Source: an uncultured Oscillibacter sp.
Lineage (GTDB): Bacteria; Bacillota; Clostridia; Oscillospirales; Oscillospiraceae
Reading direction: 5' to 3'
NCBI GenBank assembly: GCA_947245315.1
Contig: CAMXNV010000017.1
Coordinates: 1 to 18,544 of the forward strand
DNA length: 18,544 bases
Shown: piece after piece, positions 6,078 through 15,118 of the stretch
Position numbering within the stretch: position 1 is the stretch's first letter
How the letters are laid out: each line of letters begins with the position of its first letter
The notes under the pieces: generated by a model
Seen by the model: the letters and a program-made list of their open reading frames with translations, nothing else
The model's database searches: none
What the model was told of the DNA's origin: nothing
Program-made: the position numbers and the translations under genes

Positions 6078-9000
6078 TTATCGGGTCAGCACGCGGTGCA
6101 GGATGACGGCCATCTCCGCCCGGCTGATGGGGGCGGTGGGATTGAGGCGCATGGCGCTGGTCCCCCGGACGGCCCCCAGCTGAATCAGGGCCGCCACGGA
6201 GCTCCGGGCGAAGGGGGAGACCTCCCACCCGTCGCCGTAGCTGGACAGCAGGCTCTCCGAGGCGGCGGGCACGGACTGGCCAGCGGCCTCCAGGGCCCGG
6301 CAGATCATGGTCATGGCGCTCTGGCGGGTGATGGGCCGGTCGGGCTGGAAGAGGCCGTTGTTCCCCTGGACGATGCCCAGGTTCCGGGCCGTGGCCACGG
6401 CTCCGGCGTAGACGCTGTTGGCGGGCACGTCGGGGAAGCCGGAGGTGCCGCTGGTGGGGAACTGGAAGGCCCGGCAGACCATGAGGGTGAACTCGCCCCG
6501 GCTGATGGCCTGGCGGGGGCGGAAGGTGTTGTTGCTGTAGCCGTTGGTGATGCCGCTCTGGCGGAGGAACTCGATGGAGGGCTTCGCCCAGTCCAGGCCG
6601 TAGGCCACGTCGGTGAAGGAAGTGGTGCAGTAGCCGCTGGAGAGCTGAATCTCCACGTTGCCCGAGAAGCTGGCCCCCTGGGTGTCGTAGGCGGTGAAGG
6701 GGATGTAGATGGTCCCCTGGTACTCCGCCTTGGGCAGGTAGCTGATCTGGCCCAGGTCCTGGGCTCCGTAGCGGGTGATGGTGCTGACGGCGGAGCCCGT
6801 GTGGGCGGGGCCGCTGTAGTTCTGGTACAGGTGCCCCACGGAGGGCAGGGAGTTGAACTGGACGGAGGCCAGCGTGGTCCCCAGGGAGGTCTGGCAGGCG
6901 TTCTGGAAGTCCACGGTCCGCAGGGCGACGGGGAGGGAGCTCCCCGTGTAGCGCAGGCCGCTGCCGGTGACGGTGGTCCCGGGGGTGGTCGTCGAGGACC
7001 CGGCGGTGATCTGAATCTCCACGGTGCCGGAGAAGGACTCGCCCCGGCTGTTATAGCCGGTGTAGCCGAAGCTGAGGGTCCGCAGGGTGGACCCGGCGGA
7101 GAAGCTGACGTCGTTCAGGAGCCGCCCGTTGCCGGCGTAGTAGTAGCTGGTGCTGGTGGAGACGGAGGTCCCGGTCTTGGTTCCGGCGTTGTACTGGTAG
7201 TACAGGGTGCCGTAGGAGGCGCTGGGGAGGCCGGAGAAACGCACGTAGTTCAGCGTGTCCCCGGTGGCGGCGCGGCAGGCGCTGTTGAAGTCCGAGGCGC
7301 TGAGGCGCACCGCCTGGTTCTGGGTCACGGTGTAGCGGATGGTGCCCAGGCCGGTGCCCACCCGGATGATGAGGTTGCCGGAGAAGTTGGTCCCGGAGGT
7401 GTCGGTCCCCGTGAAGGGGATGGTCACCGTGCCGCTGTAGTCCTTGGCGGGGACGAAGGTGATGTTGGAGATCCGGGGGGTGGCGTTCCGGTAGTAGCTC
7501 CGGCCCGTGACCACCTGGGTGTTGCTGCTGGCGCTGGAGCTGTAGTTCAGGTAGAGCCGTCCCACGTTGGTGGCGGGGAGGCTGTCGAAGCGGATGTAGT
7601 TCAGCGTGCCGCCGGTGGCCCGCTGGGAGGCGTCGTTGAAGTCCCCGGCGTTGAGGGTCCGGGTCCGGTTGACGGCGATGGAATAGTCCACGTTGCCGTC
7701 CCGGGAGCCGTCGGGGGAGAAGACCGTGATGGTGACCGTACCGGCGTAGGTGGCCCCGGAGCTGTCGGTGCATCGGTAGGTGATGTTGCAGTCCCCGGAG
7801 AAGCCCGCCGCCGGGACGAAGGTGATCTGATCGATGGAGGGGTTGCTGCTGGCATAGTACCGGGTGGTGCTGTCCACTTTGGGGGAGAAGTACCCGGAGG
7901 GGCTGTAGTTGTAGTACAGCGTCCCCTGACTGGAGGCGGGCTGGTTGAAGGTGATGTAGTTGACGGCCTGGCCGTTCCGGGTCTTGCAGACCGCGGAGAA
8001 GTGGGCCGCCGAGAGGGTGACGGGTTCGTCCATGGCCGTGCTGTAGGTCACGTCTCCCGTTGTGGTGGCCTCGATCCGGATGGTTCCATTAAAGGTATTT
8101 CCATTGGTTGCCGCCGCATTGTAGTCCACTACGGCGGTTCCGTCGAAGCCCGGAAGGGGCACGAAGGTCACATCCCGCAGGGCCTTCTGGCCCTGACCGG
8201 CCTGGTAGTAATAGCGCTCCGTGCCGCCCACGCCGTGGCCCGGGGTGCTGGGGGCGGTGTAGCCGTAGTAGAGGACGCCGTTCTTCGTGGAGACCTTCAG
8301 GTTGTACACGCTCTCCAGGGCGGCCCCCGCCTTGGTCTGGGAGCGGCTGTTCAGCTCCGCCAGGATGTTGGAGAAGGAGAAGGAGGGGTTGGAGCCCATG
8401 CTGGTGGTGATGGCCTGGGCCACGTCCTCCACCACCCGGACCTTGAAGCTGGCCTCGTAGCCCGTCCCGGCCACGGTGGCGGAGATGACCGCGTTATCTC
8501 CCGGGTAATTGGCGGTGACCCGCCCGTTGACCACCTGGGCCACCGTGTTGTTGGTGCTGGCCCAGATGAGGGTTTTCAGCTTGGCGCTGCCGTAGACCGT
8601 GGGGACCACGGTGATGTCCCGGTACTGGTTGAGCTCCACCACGCTGCTGGAGGTGAGATTGACCGTGGTGCCCGTGCCGCCGGATTCGGAGGCCTTCCGG
8701 TAGCTCAGCAGGATGCCGGAGACCTCGATCTCCCGGGAGTCGCTGAACCCCCCGGCGCTGGCGGTGATGAGGGCCTTCCCCGGGGCCCTGCCGGTGATCT
8801 TGCCCTCCTGGTCCACGGTGGCAATGGAGGTGTCGGAAGAGGTCCAGGTGAGCCGCCGGTCCGAGTCCGTGGCGGTGAGGGGATAGGCGTCCGCCTTAAG
8901 GGTCATGGTGCCGTTGGGGTCCACGTACCGGTAGGCGTCCGAGGTGGGGGAGGTAATGACCACCTGGGTCACCGCAGGCGCCTGGGGGGCCACCACTCGG

Positions 9001-9917
9001 ATGACGCAGACGTCGGAGGCGGCGGGGTTGGCCTGGGAGGTGGCCGTGACGGTGAAGGTGCTCCCCACGGGGATGGCGGAGTTGATGGAGATGACCGCCG
9101 TGGAGCCGTTTCCGGCTGTGATGGAGACCATGCTGCTCTTGGGGGAAATCTCCCAGGAGATATTTTTGTTGGGCACCTTATTGGGGGTGAGGGTGGCCGT
9201 GAGGGTCAGCTTGTCGCCCCCGGGGGACATGGTGGCGGTCTGCTGGCTGAGGCGCAGTTCCCTGACGGAGGCGGCGGAGACTTGGACTTTACAGGTTGCG
9301 GACTGCCCCGACGAGGGAGAGGTGGCGGTGATATCCGCCTCTCCCACGGATTTGGCAGTCAGGACTCCGGAGCCGGACACGTCCACAATAGTGGGCTGGG
9401 AGCTGGACCAGGTGAGCTCCGGGTCGGCATCCAGGGGGTAGACTTGAGCCCGGAGGGTAGTAGTTTCGCCCACCGACATATTCAGGGAGGTTACAGGCAT
9501 TTTGACAGCTGTGACTTGAGGGGTAACGACTACTGTACAGGGCACTTCAAGGACATCATCCTTTTCCAAGCCCAAATCCGGGTCGTCATATGCCATGGTG
9601 ATTTTCATGGTCAGGGTAGTGGTTCCGGAACTATGGGCGGTGACCACGGCTGTGGGAACGTTTCCGGAGGCCTTACCAGAGGCTGAAATAATACCGGAAC
9701 CACAGACCCATTCAATGTTATGGTCGATCCATATAAAATTGGGGGACCGAAGCTGGAATTCTACATCCTTGGTGTTATTCTCAGTTAGGCGCACAGTAGA
9801 GGGTGTAATAAAGAGCTCCGGCCCGGTAATGGCCGCCGCGGGCAGCGTCAGCAGGGAGCAGGCCAGCGCCAGGGCCAGCAGCAGCGCCCCGGCCCGGCGA
9901 AGAGAGCGGAATTTCAT
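6078..9917 (-). CDS. Secreted surface protein: Ig-like (BIG2-type) domains, five internal repeats, three C-terminal SLH domains
   Basis: The start is ATG at 9917, chosen because it opens directly into a signal peptide (basic MKFRSLRRAG, hydrophobic ALLLALALACSLL, cleavage near LPAAA at 29). AAAAGGAG lies 11 bases upstream, slightly far. The product is 1279 residues. About 35-130 is an Ig-like strand domain. About 135-500 holds four BIG2-type domains with LTWSSS, LTWTSSD and LIWASTN cores and VTA.. ends. About 500-1095 holds five diverged units of about 120 residues (pattern: LNYxRFxxLP, GTLYYNY, ITFVPAxxFSG, FSGxVxI). About 1098-1279 are three SLH domains with ISRGE, ITRQS and ISRAE motifs, which bind pyruvylated wall polymer. 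It is therefore an exported S-layer or adhesin-type protein. The first 150 codons are markedly less G+C-rich than the rest. Ligand unknown. Confidence 0.9.
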   Translation of the reverse strand: MKFRSLRRAGALLLALALACSLLTLPAAAITGPELFITPSTVRLTENNTKDVEFQLRSPNFIWIDHNIEWVCGSGIISASGKASGNVPTAVVTAHSSGTTTLTMKITMAYDDPDLGLEKDDVLEVPCTVVVTPQVTAVKMPVTSLNMSVGETTTLRAQVYPLDADPELTWSSSQPTIVDVSGSGVLTAKSVGEADITATSPSSGQSATCKVQVSAASVRELRLSQQTATMSPGGDKLTLTATLTPNKVPNKNISWEISPKSSMVSITAGNGSTAVISINSAIPVGSTFTVTATSQANPAASDVCVIRVVAPQAPAVTQVVITSPTSDAYRYVDPNGTMTLKADAYPLTATDSDRRLTWTSSDTSIATVDQEGKITGRAPGKALITASAGGFSDSREIEVSGILLSYRKASESGGTGTTVNLTSSSVVELNQYRDITVVPTVYGSAKLKTLIWASTNNTVAQVVNGRVTANYPGDNAVISATVAGTGYEASFKVRVVEDVAQAITTSMGSNPSFSFSNILAELNSRSQTKAGAALESVYNLKVSTKNGVLYYGYTAPSTPGHGVGGTERYYYQAGQGQKALRDVTFVPLPGFDGTAVVDYNAAATNGNTFNGTIRIEATTTGDVTYSTAMDEPVTLSAAHFSAVCKTRNGQAVNYITFNQPASSQGTLYYNYSPSGYFSPKVDSTTRYYASSNPSIDQITFVPAAGFSGDCNITYRCTDSSGATYAGTVTITVFSPDGSRDGNVDYSIAVNRTRTLNAGDFNDASQRATGGTLNYIRFDSLPATNVGRLYLNYSSSASSNTQVVTGRSYYRNATPRISNITFVPAKDYSGTVTIPFTGTDTSGTNFSGNLIIRVGTGLGTIRYTVTQNQAVRLSASDFNSACRAATGDTLNYVRFSGLPSASYGTLYYQYNAGTKTGTSVSTSTSYYYAGNGRLLNDVSFSAGSTLRTLSFGYTGYNSRGESFSGTVEIQITAGSSTTTPGTTVTGSGLRYTGSSLPVALRTVDFQNACQTSLGTTLASVQFNSLPSVGHLYQNYSGPAHTGSAVSTITRYGAQDLGQISYLPKAEYQGTIYIPFTAYDTQGASFSGNVEIQLSSGYCTTSFTDVAYGLDWAKPSIEFLRQSGITNGYSNNTFRPRQAISRGEFTLMVCRAFQFPTSGTSGFPDVPANSVYAGAVATARNLGIVQGNNGLFQPDRPITRQSAMTMICRALEAAGQSVPAASESLLSSYGDGWEVSPFARSSVAALIQLGAVRGTSAMRLNPTAPISRAEMAVILHRVLTR

Positions 9918-9948
9918 AAAGCATACACTCCTTTTCCGAAAGACGAAG

Positions 9949-9976
9949 AGAGGGCGGGCGGAATCGCCCGCCCTCT
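9949..9976 (-). terminator. Terminator or attenuator hairpin between the two surface-protein genes
   Basis: AGAGGGCGGGCG (9949-9960) pairs perfectly with CGCCCGCCCTCT (9965-9976) over 12 bp with a 4-base GAAT loop. The minus strand then reads CTTCGTCTTTCGG, a broken T-tract, followed at once by the ribosome site of the downstream SLH gene. It follows the 1696-residue gene by 29 bases. The imperfect tail suggests partial rather than full termination. Confidence 0.7.
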
Positions 9977-10005
9977 GGAGGCTTGGTTTTAGCTGTCGCA
10001 AAGGA

Positions 10006-13000
10006 TTAGCCGTAAGAGATATTGTCGCCCCAGCCGGACGCCTGAACGACGAACGCGGGCTTATACAGTCCGGACGGGAGACGCACAACGGTCAAGCTGA
10101 ACGTCAGGTCCGTAGTACCGGACATAGCGGTGGAGCCGTTGGAAAGGTATTTGCTGATAGAGACCTGCGCGCCCGATTGGGCCCCCTCAACCTTGAACAC
10201 GAAGCCAAAGCAGTCCGGCGGGTTGTCTTTATCGTAGTCCGGAGATACCTGGGGAACATGTTTGACAACGGTGGGGTTATCCGTGCCGACAACCAGGGAG
10301 CCGGAGATGTAATTTCCATACATACTGGCATTTCCGGCGGAATCATCCACGATTTTCAGAAGCTTCCTTCCGTTTTCCGCATAGTAGAGGGGCTCGTTAA
10401 AACGGATGGACAGGGTGCCGCTGATTCCCGCGTTCAGAGCCTGTAAGGCCTCGGCCTGAGTGCTGTAAACAGGGCCCTGGACGATGGACGAGGTAACCAT
10501 GGGGTGGTTGGTGGGCGGGATCAGATACCGGGCGGCGGTGAAGGCATAGGGGGCGTCTACCTGGCCGCCCTCGCCCTTGCCGCAGGCTATGAACCAGTAT
10601 TGCCCGCTCTTTCCTCTCAGCTCGTTTGTGCAGTCGACCTTCTGGCTCCAGTCGGGGGCGGACAGGTTGATCTCCCGGGAGCCGGTTTTGATAATGGCTG
10701 TTCCGTCCGTGTTCGCGTCTTCAATCCAGTGGCCTACCGTGTCCTGCATGGCCGGGTCACAGAAGAGATCGAATACGCAGCCAAGGTGTACGCCCTGATA
10801 GGAGTAGGGAGTGGCCATGGCCTCGGCAAAGGTCAGGCTGCCATATGTCTTTTTCAGAGTGTCACAGGTGCTCTTGGGAACGCCCATGGCCTCGCCATAG
10901 GTGCTGTCCCAATAATCGGTCATCTTGAGGCCCAGATACGGTCCCATCATCAACTCGTTGATGACCAGATAGCTGCCTCCGGCGACGTCCTTCCGGGTGC
11001 CCTCCTCCAGACCCGGAGGCGGCGGGGTAACCGCGGACCGGACGGTGACGGCGGAGGTGCCGCTCATCTGTCCCTGCAAGATCGGGCGGGACAGGGCCGT
11101 GGTCTCAAAGCCGAACGCGTAAACAGCGGAGGGAACCTCGTGCCCCTCGTCCTCCAGGACCATGTAGAGGATGTACATCTTATTGGCCTGGAGCTTGTTG
11201 AGCTCCCGGATAGAAACCATGGTGCCGTCATACAGGCCCCGGCCGCTGATTAAGCTGGCCGCCGGATTGATGATGCTTCCATTTTCGGGGCTGGTGGTAT
11301 TGGGATCCGAGATTTCCTTGCCGCTTTTCGGCAGCTTTTCCCAGGCCGTCCGGTCGCCCGCCTGAATTGTGGTGCCGTCGGTTAACGTGGTCCCGATATG
11401 TCCGGCCTCAGCGATTACATAGTAGTAGTACGCCGGATAGGGGTCCACATGGAAGGTGACGGTCACGCCGGTGTCATGAGGCACAATGGTAGGCGTGGGC
11501 GACGCGAACTTGGGAGCCTCCGAAACCCGGAAGGTGTGCTCCCTGGGGAATCTCAGGGAGGGCGTACCGATCTCGTCCACCTGCTGGGCGGTCTTCTGGT
11601 GGTCGGCGAAGCTGGTGGGGTTCAGGGGCTTCTCCACCAGGGCGCGCATGGAGGCCTCGGTCTTGGCGACGGCGTGGACCTCCATCTCCACCTGCCCGGT
11701 GAACTTTTTCCGGTCCGTGAGGCCGTTCAGCTTCGTGACCACGATGCCGTACTCCAGGTCCTGGGTCACGGAGTTCAGGGGCTCGAAGGGATAGACGGGG
11801 TTGGTGTTCCCGGACTGCTGCCAGCGGGTGTAGGCCAGGCTGAGGCCCACCTCCGGGTTCAGCTGGGAGACGTTGAAGGAGGCGTTCTCCAGAATCCGCT
11901 CCCACACGCCGCCGGAGGGACGATAGTAGAGGTCGAAGCTCATGCTGTTCTTGGACCAGAAGATCAGGTCCCAGAGGGTCTCCGATCCGGCGTTCTCCGC
12001 GTTCTCCGGGGAGAGGTTGAAGCTCATGTCAAAGTAGATCGGGTTCCCGTTGTCGTCGTTGGGCCCCTGGGTGCCGCCGTCCAGATAGCGGAGCTGCGCG
12101 TCAATGGTGGTGAAGTCCGGGAGCTTGTAGCCGTCGTACCCGGAGGTGTGCCGCATGACGTTGTGCCGGTCGGACATGTCGGCGATGTCGGAGACCACGA
12201 AGTAATAGGTCTCGCCGCTGCCCAGCTTGAGGGCGGTGTTGTAGGGGAAGGAGATGGTGACCTGGTTGGTCTCTCCCGTGATGTCCGGGGTCACCGTGGC
12301 GTAACGGTAGTCTATGATCCAGTCGTCCCCGATGGTGTCTTCATTTTCCGCCGTCCGCTCGTACTGGTCGGAGATCAGGACGGGCTTGCCGTTGGCGGGC
12401 TTCCGGTAGAGCTTGATGTGCCGCTTCAGCAGCTCGGCGAAGAGCTTCTGCTTGTCGGCGTTGCCGCCGGAGGCGTCCCGGTAGGCGTCCTCAAAGGTGC
12501 CGGACTCCAGCTCGGGGGGCCGGACCTTGGGGTCCCGGATGCCGATGATGGACTCGGAGAAGACCAGGTGCACCGTGCTGTTGGGGAAGGGGGTGGGACG
12601 CTCGGGGGTCCCGCCCTCGGGCAGGGGAGAGAACTCGTACCAGACCGTGGGGGGTTCCCCGTCCTCGGTGTTGATCTCCTTGGGGGGGGTCAGGGCCTCG
12701 GTATAGACGCAGTAGTTCCCCGCGTTGTCCTTGGCCACATAGTAGAGGTCATAGGACGTCTGGGGCTCCAGGCCGGAGACCACGAACTCATAGTCGTTCC
12801 CGGCCTTGGCGGCCCGGATGGGCCCGCCCCGGCGGATAACGGCGGAGCCGGAGCCGTTCTCAATTTGGATCTTGGCCGTGAGGTTGGGATTCTTGGGGTC
12901 AATGCCGTCGGCATAGAAGCTGGCCCCGTGCTTGACCACGGCCCAGTAGAGCATGCCGGGCTCATCCAGGGCGAAGGTCATGGTCACCGTCCGGGGACCC

Positions 13001-15096
13001 CGGTCCTTCACGTCCAGCTTCTGGATGGTGGGGGGCGTCAGGTCCTTGGTGGTGATCTGCACCCGGCGGACGGTGGAGCTCTTCCCGTTGTCCGCGTCGT
13101 TGAGCCAGAGATAGAGACTGTAGGTCGTCTGCTCCTGGAGGTGAGAGGAGTTGATCCTGGAGACCAGGAAGGGCGTGTTCTTCCGCAGGGTCACGATGCC
13201 GAAGCCCAGGTTCCCGGGGATAGCCGCCGAGCGGAAGTCCGCCGCCGTGGGAGCCGTGGCCCCGTTGGGCAGGAGGGCGTAGTACATCTGGCAGTCCTTG
13301 GTGGCCATGACCATGATCTGGGCGATCTGCTCATTGTCGGCGTCCGTGGTGAGAATGGGGGCCTGAGGATAGCCCGTGGAGAAGTTAGGCGCCGAGTCGT
13401 CCGGCGTGGTGAAGGCCGCCACCTTGACGGGGCTCCTCCGGCCCCGGGCGTCCACCAGCAGGGCGGAGATGTAATAGGAGCCCTCCCGGGTGAGGCCGCC
13501 CAGGCGGGTGACCACGTCCGTGTTGGAGGCCGTGACGTTGGCGGTTCCGCTCCGGATGATCTTCGAGGAGTAGGCGGTGGGGTTCATCAGCTCCTCCTCG
13601 CCCAGGGAGCCGTCCATCAGGGCGGTGAGGCCCCAGTGGATGGTGCCCGCCTTATTGGTGCGGAACACGGCCTCGGCAGAAGTGGGGGCCACGTTCCGGG
13701 CCAGGGGGTAGCCCGCCAGAATCCGGGGGTCCTCCGAGGACTCGGCGGCGGTGATGTTGTTCATGTTGGAATTATTCACATTTCCCGTGATGCCGGGCCG
13801 GATGTCCAGGGTGTCCGGCAGCATGGAGACGTTGGAGCCCGGGGCGTTGATGTTCAGGTGGCTGATGCTGCCCAGGCCGGTGACCTGGGTGCCCCGGTCC
13901 AGGTTCAGAATCTTGATGGAGGCCCGGTCGTCGATGGTCAGGGTGGAGTCCAGGGCGGCCTCGTCCACGGTGATTTGCTTGGCCACGCCCTGGGCCATCT
14001 GGAGGCCGGAGTTGGGGGTCAGGTTGATGACGTCCTTGATGTTGCCCGCCAGCTGGAGCTGGACGCCGCCCTCAAACTCGGGGTCGCCGTCCAGGCGGAT
14101 GTTCTGGAGGCCCAGACCGTCCTCGGTGAGGTCCTCCAGGTAGGCGGAGGTGCGGACGGTGGTGGTGCCGATGTCCGTGAGGCCGTCGGCCTGGACAGAG
14201 AGGAACTGGCCCGCCAGGCTGTCGATCTCCAGGACGGGGGCGGTGACATTGCGCAGGATGATGCTGTGCTCGCCCCGTTCCGCCTCGCCGCTGCCGCAGA
14301 CGATGATCTTGCCCAGGACGTTGACGTTTTCCAGTTCCACGTTGCCTAGGCCCACGCCGCCGGTGAGGTAGAGGTTCCCCGTGACGGTGGTATCCTTGAG
14401 TTTGACCCCGGCGGTGTTGATGGTCAGGTTTCCGTAGACGCCGCCGGCGGACTGCTCCCCGGGCTCCTGGATCAGCGTGCCCAGGGCCCGGACCAGGAAG
14501 CAGGCCATCTGCCCCCGGGTGATGGGCACGCCGGGCTTAAAGGTGCCGTCGGCGTAGCCCTGGATGATGCCCAGCTCCGCGCACTCCTGGACCAGGCCCC
14601 GGCTCCAGCCGCCGATGTCCTGCATGTCGGTGAAGGTGGAGTTGGCGGCGCCGGTGATGCCCTGGAGGCGCAGGCTGCGCCCCAGGAGGACGGCGGCCTG
14701 TTCCCGGGTCACCAGGTTCATGGGGGAGGCGGTGGTGGGGCTGGTGCCCTGGAAGTAGCCGATATTGTGGGCGATGCTGATATCCTCGGCAAACCAGTCG
14801 TTGGGCTGCACGTCCCGGAAGGTGTGGGGCCCCACCTCGGTGTAGCCGAAGGCCCGGTTCACCAGGGTGACGAACTCCGCCCGGGTGATGGCCCGGTCGG
14901 CGTTGAGGTTGCCGCTGGAGTCCCCCCGCATGACGCCCCACTCCTGGACCTGCTCCAGGTAGGGGGTCATCCAGTCCGCCGCCTGGGCGGCGGGGGCGGT
15001 GAGGGCGGCGCAAAGGGTCAGGGCGGCGAGAACCAGGGCCGCCAGCTTGGCGAACCCTGGTACAAATCCGCGCCGTGATTGGGTGGTTTGGCTCAT
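10006..15096 (-). CDS. Very large secreted SLH-domain surface protein with beta-helix and Fn3/Ig-like regions
   Basis: The start at 15096 is supported by AAGGAGG at 9 bases and by the signal peptide that follows (basic SQTTQSRRG, hydrophobic LAALVLAALTLCAALTA, cleavage near AQA at 39). The product is 1696 residues. Three SLH domains fill 41-84, 93-145 and 155-205, with TRAEF, TREQA and TRGQM motifs. About 220-465 is an Asn/Thr/Val-rich repeat region (GNLTINTAGVKL, TVTGNLYL) typical of a right-handed beta-helix found after SLH domains. Further on, Fn3/Ig-like units recur, marked by TNKAGTIHWGL, TKDCQMYYALL, LDEPGMLYWAVV and VDPYPAYYYYVI. SLH domains attach it to wall polymer outside the cell; the long remainder would project or form a layer. 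No enzyme motif is seen. Codon use in the last 480 or so codons is less G+C-rich. Confidence 0.9.
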   Translation of the reverse strand: MSQTTQSRRGFVPGFAKLAALVLAALTLCAALTAPAAQAADWMTPYLEQVQEWGVMRGDSSGNLNADRAITRAEFVTLVNRAFGYTEVGPHTFRDVQPNDWFAEDISIAHNIGYFQGTSPTTASPMNLVTREQAAVLLGRSLRLQGITGAANSTFTDMQDIGGWSRGLVQECAELGIIQGYADGTFKPGVPITRGQMACFLVRALGTLIQEPGEQSAGGVYGNLTINTAGVKLKDTTVTGNLYLTGGVGLGNVELENVNVLGKIIVCGSGEAERGEHSIILRNVTAPVLEIDSLAGQFLSVQADGLTDIGTTTVRTSAYLEDLTEDGLGLQNIRLDGDPEFEGGVQLQLAGNIKDVINLTPNSGLQMAQGVAKQITVDEAALDSTLTIDDRASIKILNLDRGTQVTGLGSISHLNINAPGSNVSMLPDTLDIRPGITGNVNNSNMNNITAAESSEDPRILAGYPLARNVAPTSAEAVFRTNKAGTIHWGLTALMDGSLGEEELMNPTAYSSKIIRSGTANVTASNTDVVTRLGGLTREGSYYISALLVDARGRRSPVKVAAFTTPDDSAPNFSTGYPQAPILTTDADNEQIAQIMVMATKDCQMYYALLPNGATAPTAADFRSAAIPGNLGFGIVTLRKNTPFLVSRINSSHLQEQTTYSLYLWLNDADNGKSSTVRRVQITTKDLTPPTIQKLDVKDRGPRTVTMTFALDEPGMLYWAVVKHGASFYADGIDPKNPNLTAKIQIENGSGSAVIRRGGPIRAAKAGNDYEFVVSGLEPQTSYDLYYVAKDNAGNYCVYTEALTPPKEINTEDGEPPTVWYEFSPLPEGGTPERPTPFPNSTVHLVFSESIIGIRDPKVRPPELESGTFEDAYRDASGGNADKQKLFAELLKRHIKLYRKPANGKPVLISDQYERTAENEDTIGDDWIIDYRYATVTPDITGETNQVTISFPYNTALKLGSGETYYFVVSDIADMSDRHNVMRHTSGYDGYKLPDFTTIDAQLRYLDGGTQGPNDDNGNPIYFDMSFNLSPENAENAGSETLWDLIFWSKNSMSFDLYYRPSGGVWERILENASFNVSQLNPEVGLSLAYTRWQQSGNTNPVYPFEPLNSVTQDLEYGIVVTKLNGLTDRKKFTGQVEMEVHAVAKTEASMRALVEKPLNPTSFADHQKTAQQVDEIGTPSLRFPREHTFRVSEAPKFASPTPTIVPHDTGVTVTFHVDPYPAYYYYVIAEAGHIGTTLTDGTTIQAGDRTAWEKLPKSGKEISDPNTTSPENGSIINPAASLISGRGLYDGTMVSIRELNKLQANKMYILYMVLEDEGHEVPSAVYAFGFETTALSRPILQGQMSGTSAVTVRSAVTPPPPGLEEGTRKDVAGGSYLVINELMMGPYLGLKMTDYWDSTYGEAMGVPKSTCDTLKKTYGSLTFAEAMATPYSYQGVHLGCVFDLFCDPAMQDTVGHWIEDANTDGTAIIKTGSREINLSAPDWSQKVDCTNELRGKSGQYWFIACGKGEGGQVDAPYAFTAARYLIPPTNHPMVTSSIVQGPVYSTQAEALQALNAGISGTLSIRFNEPLYYAENGRKLLKIVDDSAGNASMYGNYISGSLVVGTDNPTVVKHVPQVSPDYDKDNPPDCFGFVFKVEGAQSGAQVSISKYLSNGSTAMSGTTDLTFSLTVVRLPSGLYKPAFVVQASGWGDNISYG

Positions 15097-15118
15097 CTTG
15101 AGGTACCTCCTTGCTTTC

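Noticed and set aside
6045..9686. A plus-strand open frame of about 1200 codons antisense to the Ig/SLH gene
   Set aside because: The translation is a monotonous Gly/Val/His/Asp run with no ribosome site and no domain. It is the complement of G+C-rich codons of the real gene, which has a signal peptide and recognisable domains.
11398..14349. A plus-strand open frame of about 980 codons antisense to the giant SLH gene
   Set aside because: Same Gly/Val-rich composition, no start signal and no family. It disappears exactly where the sense gene becomes less G+C-rich.
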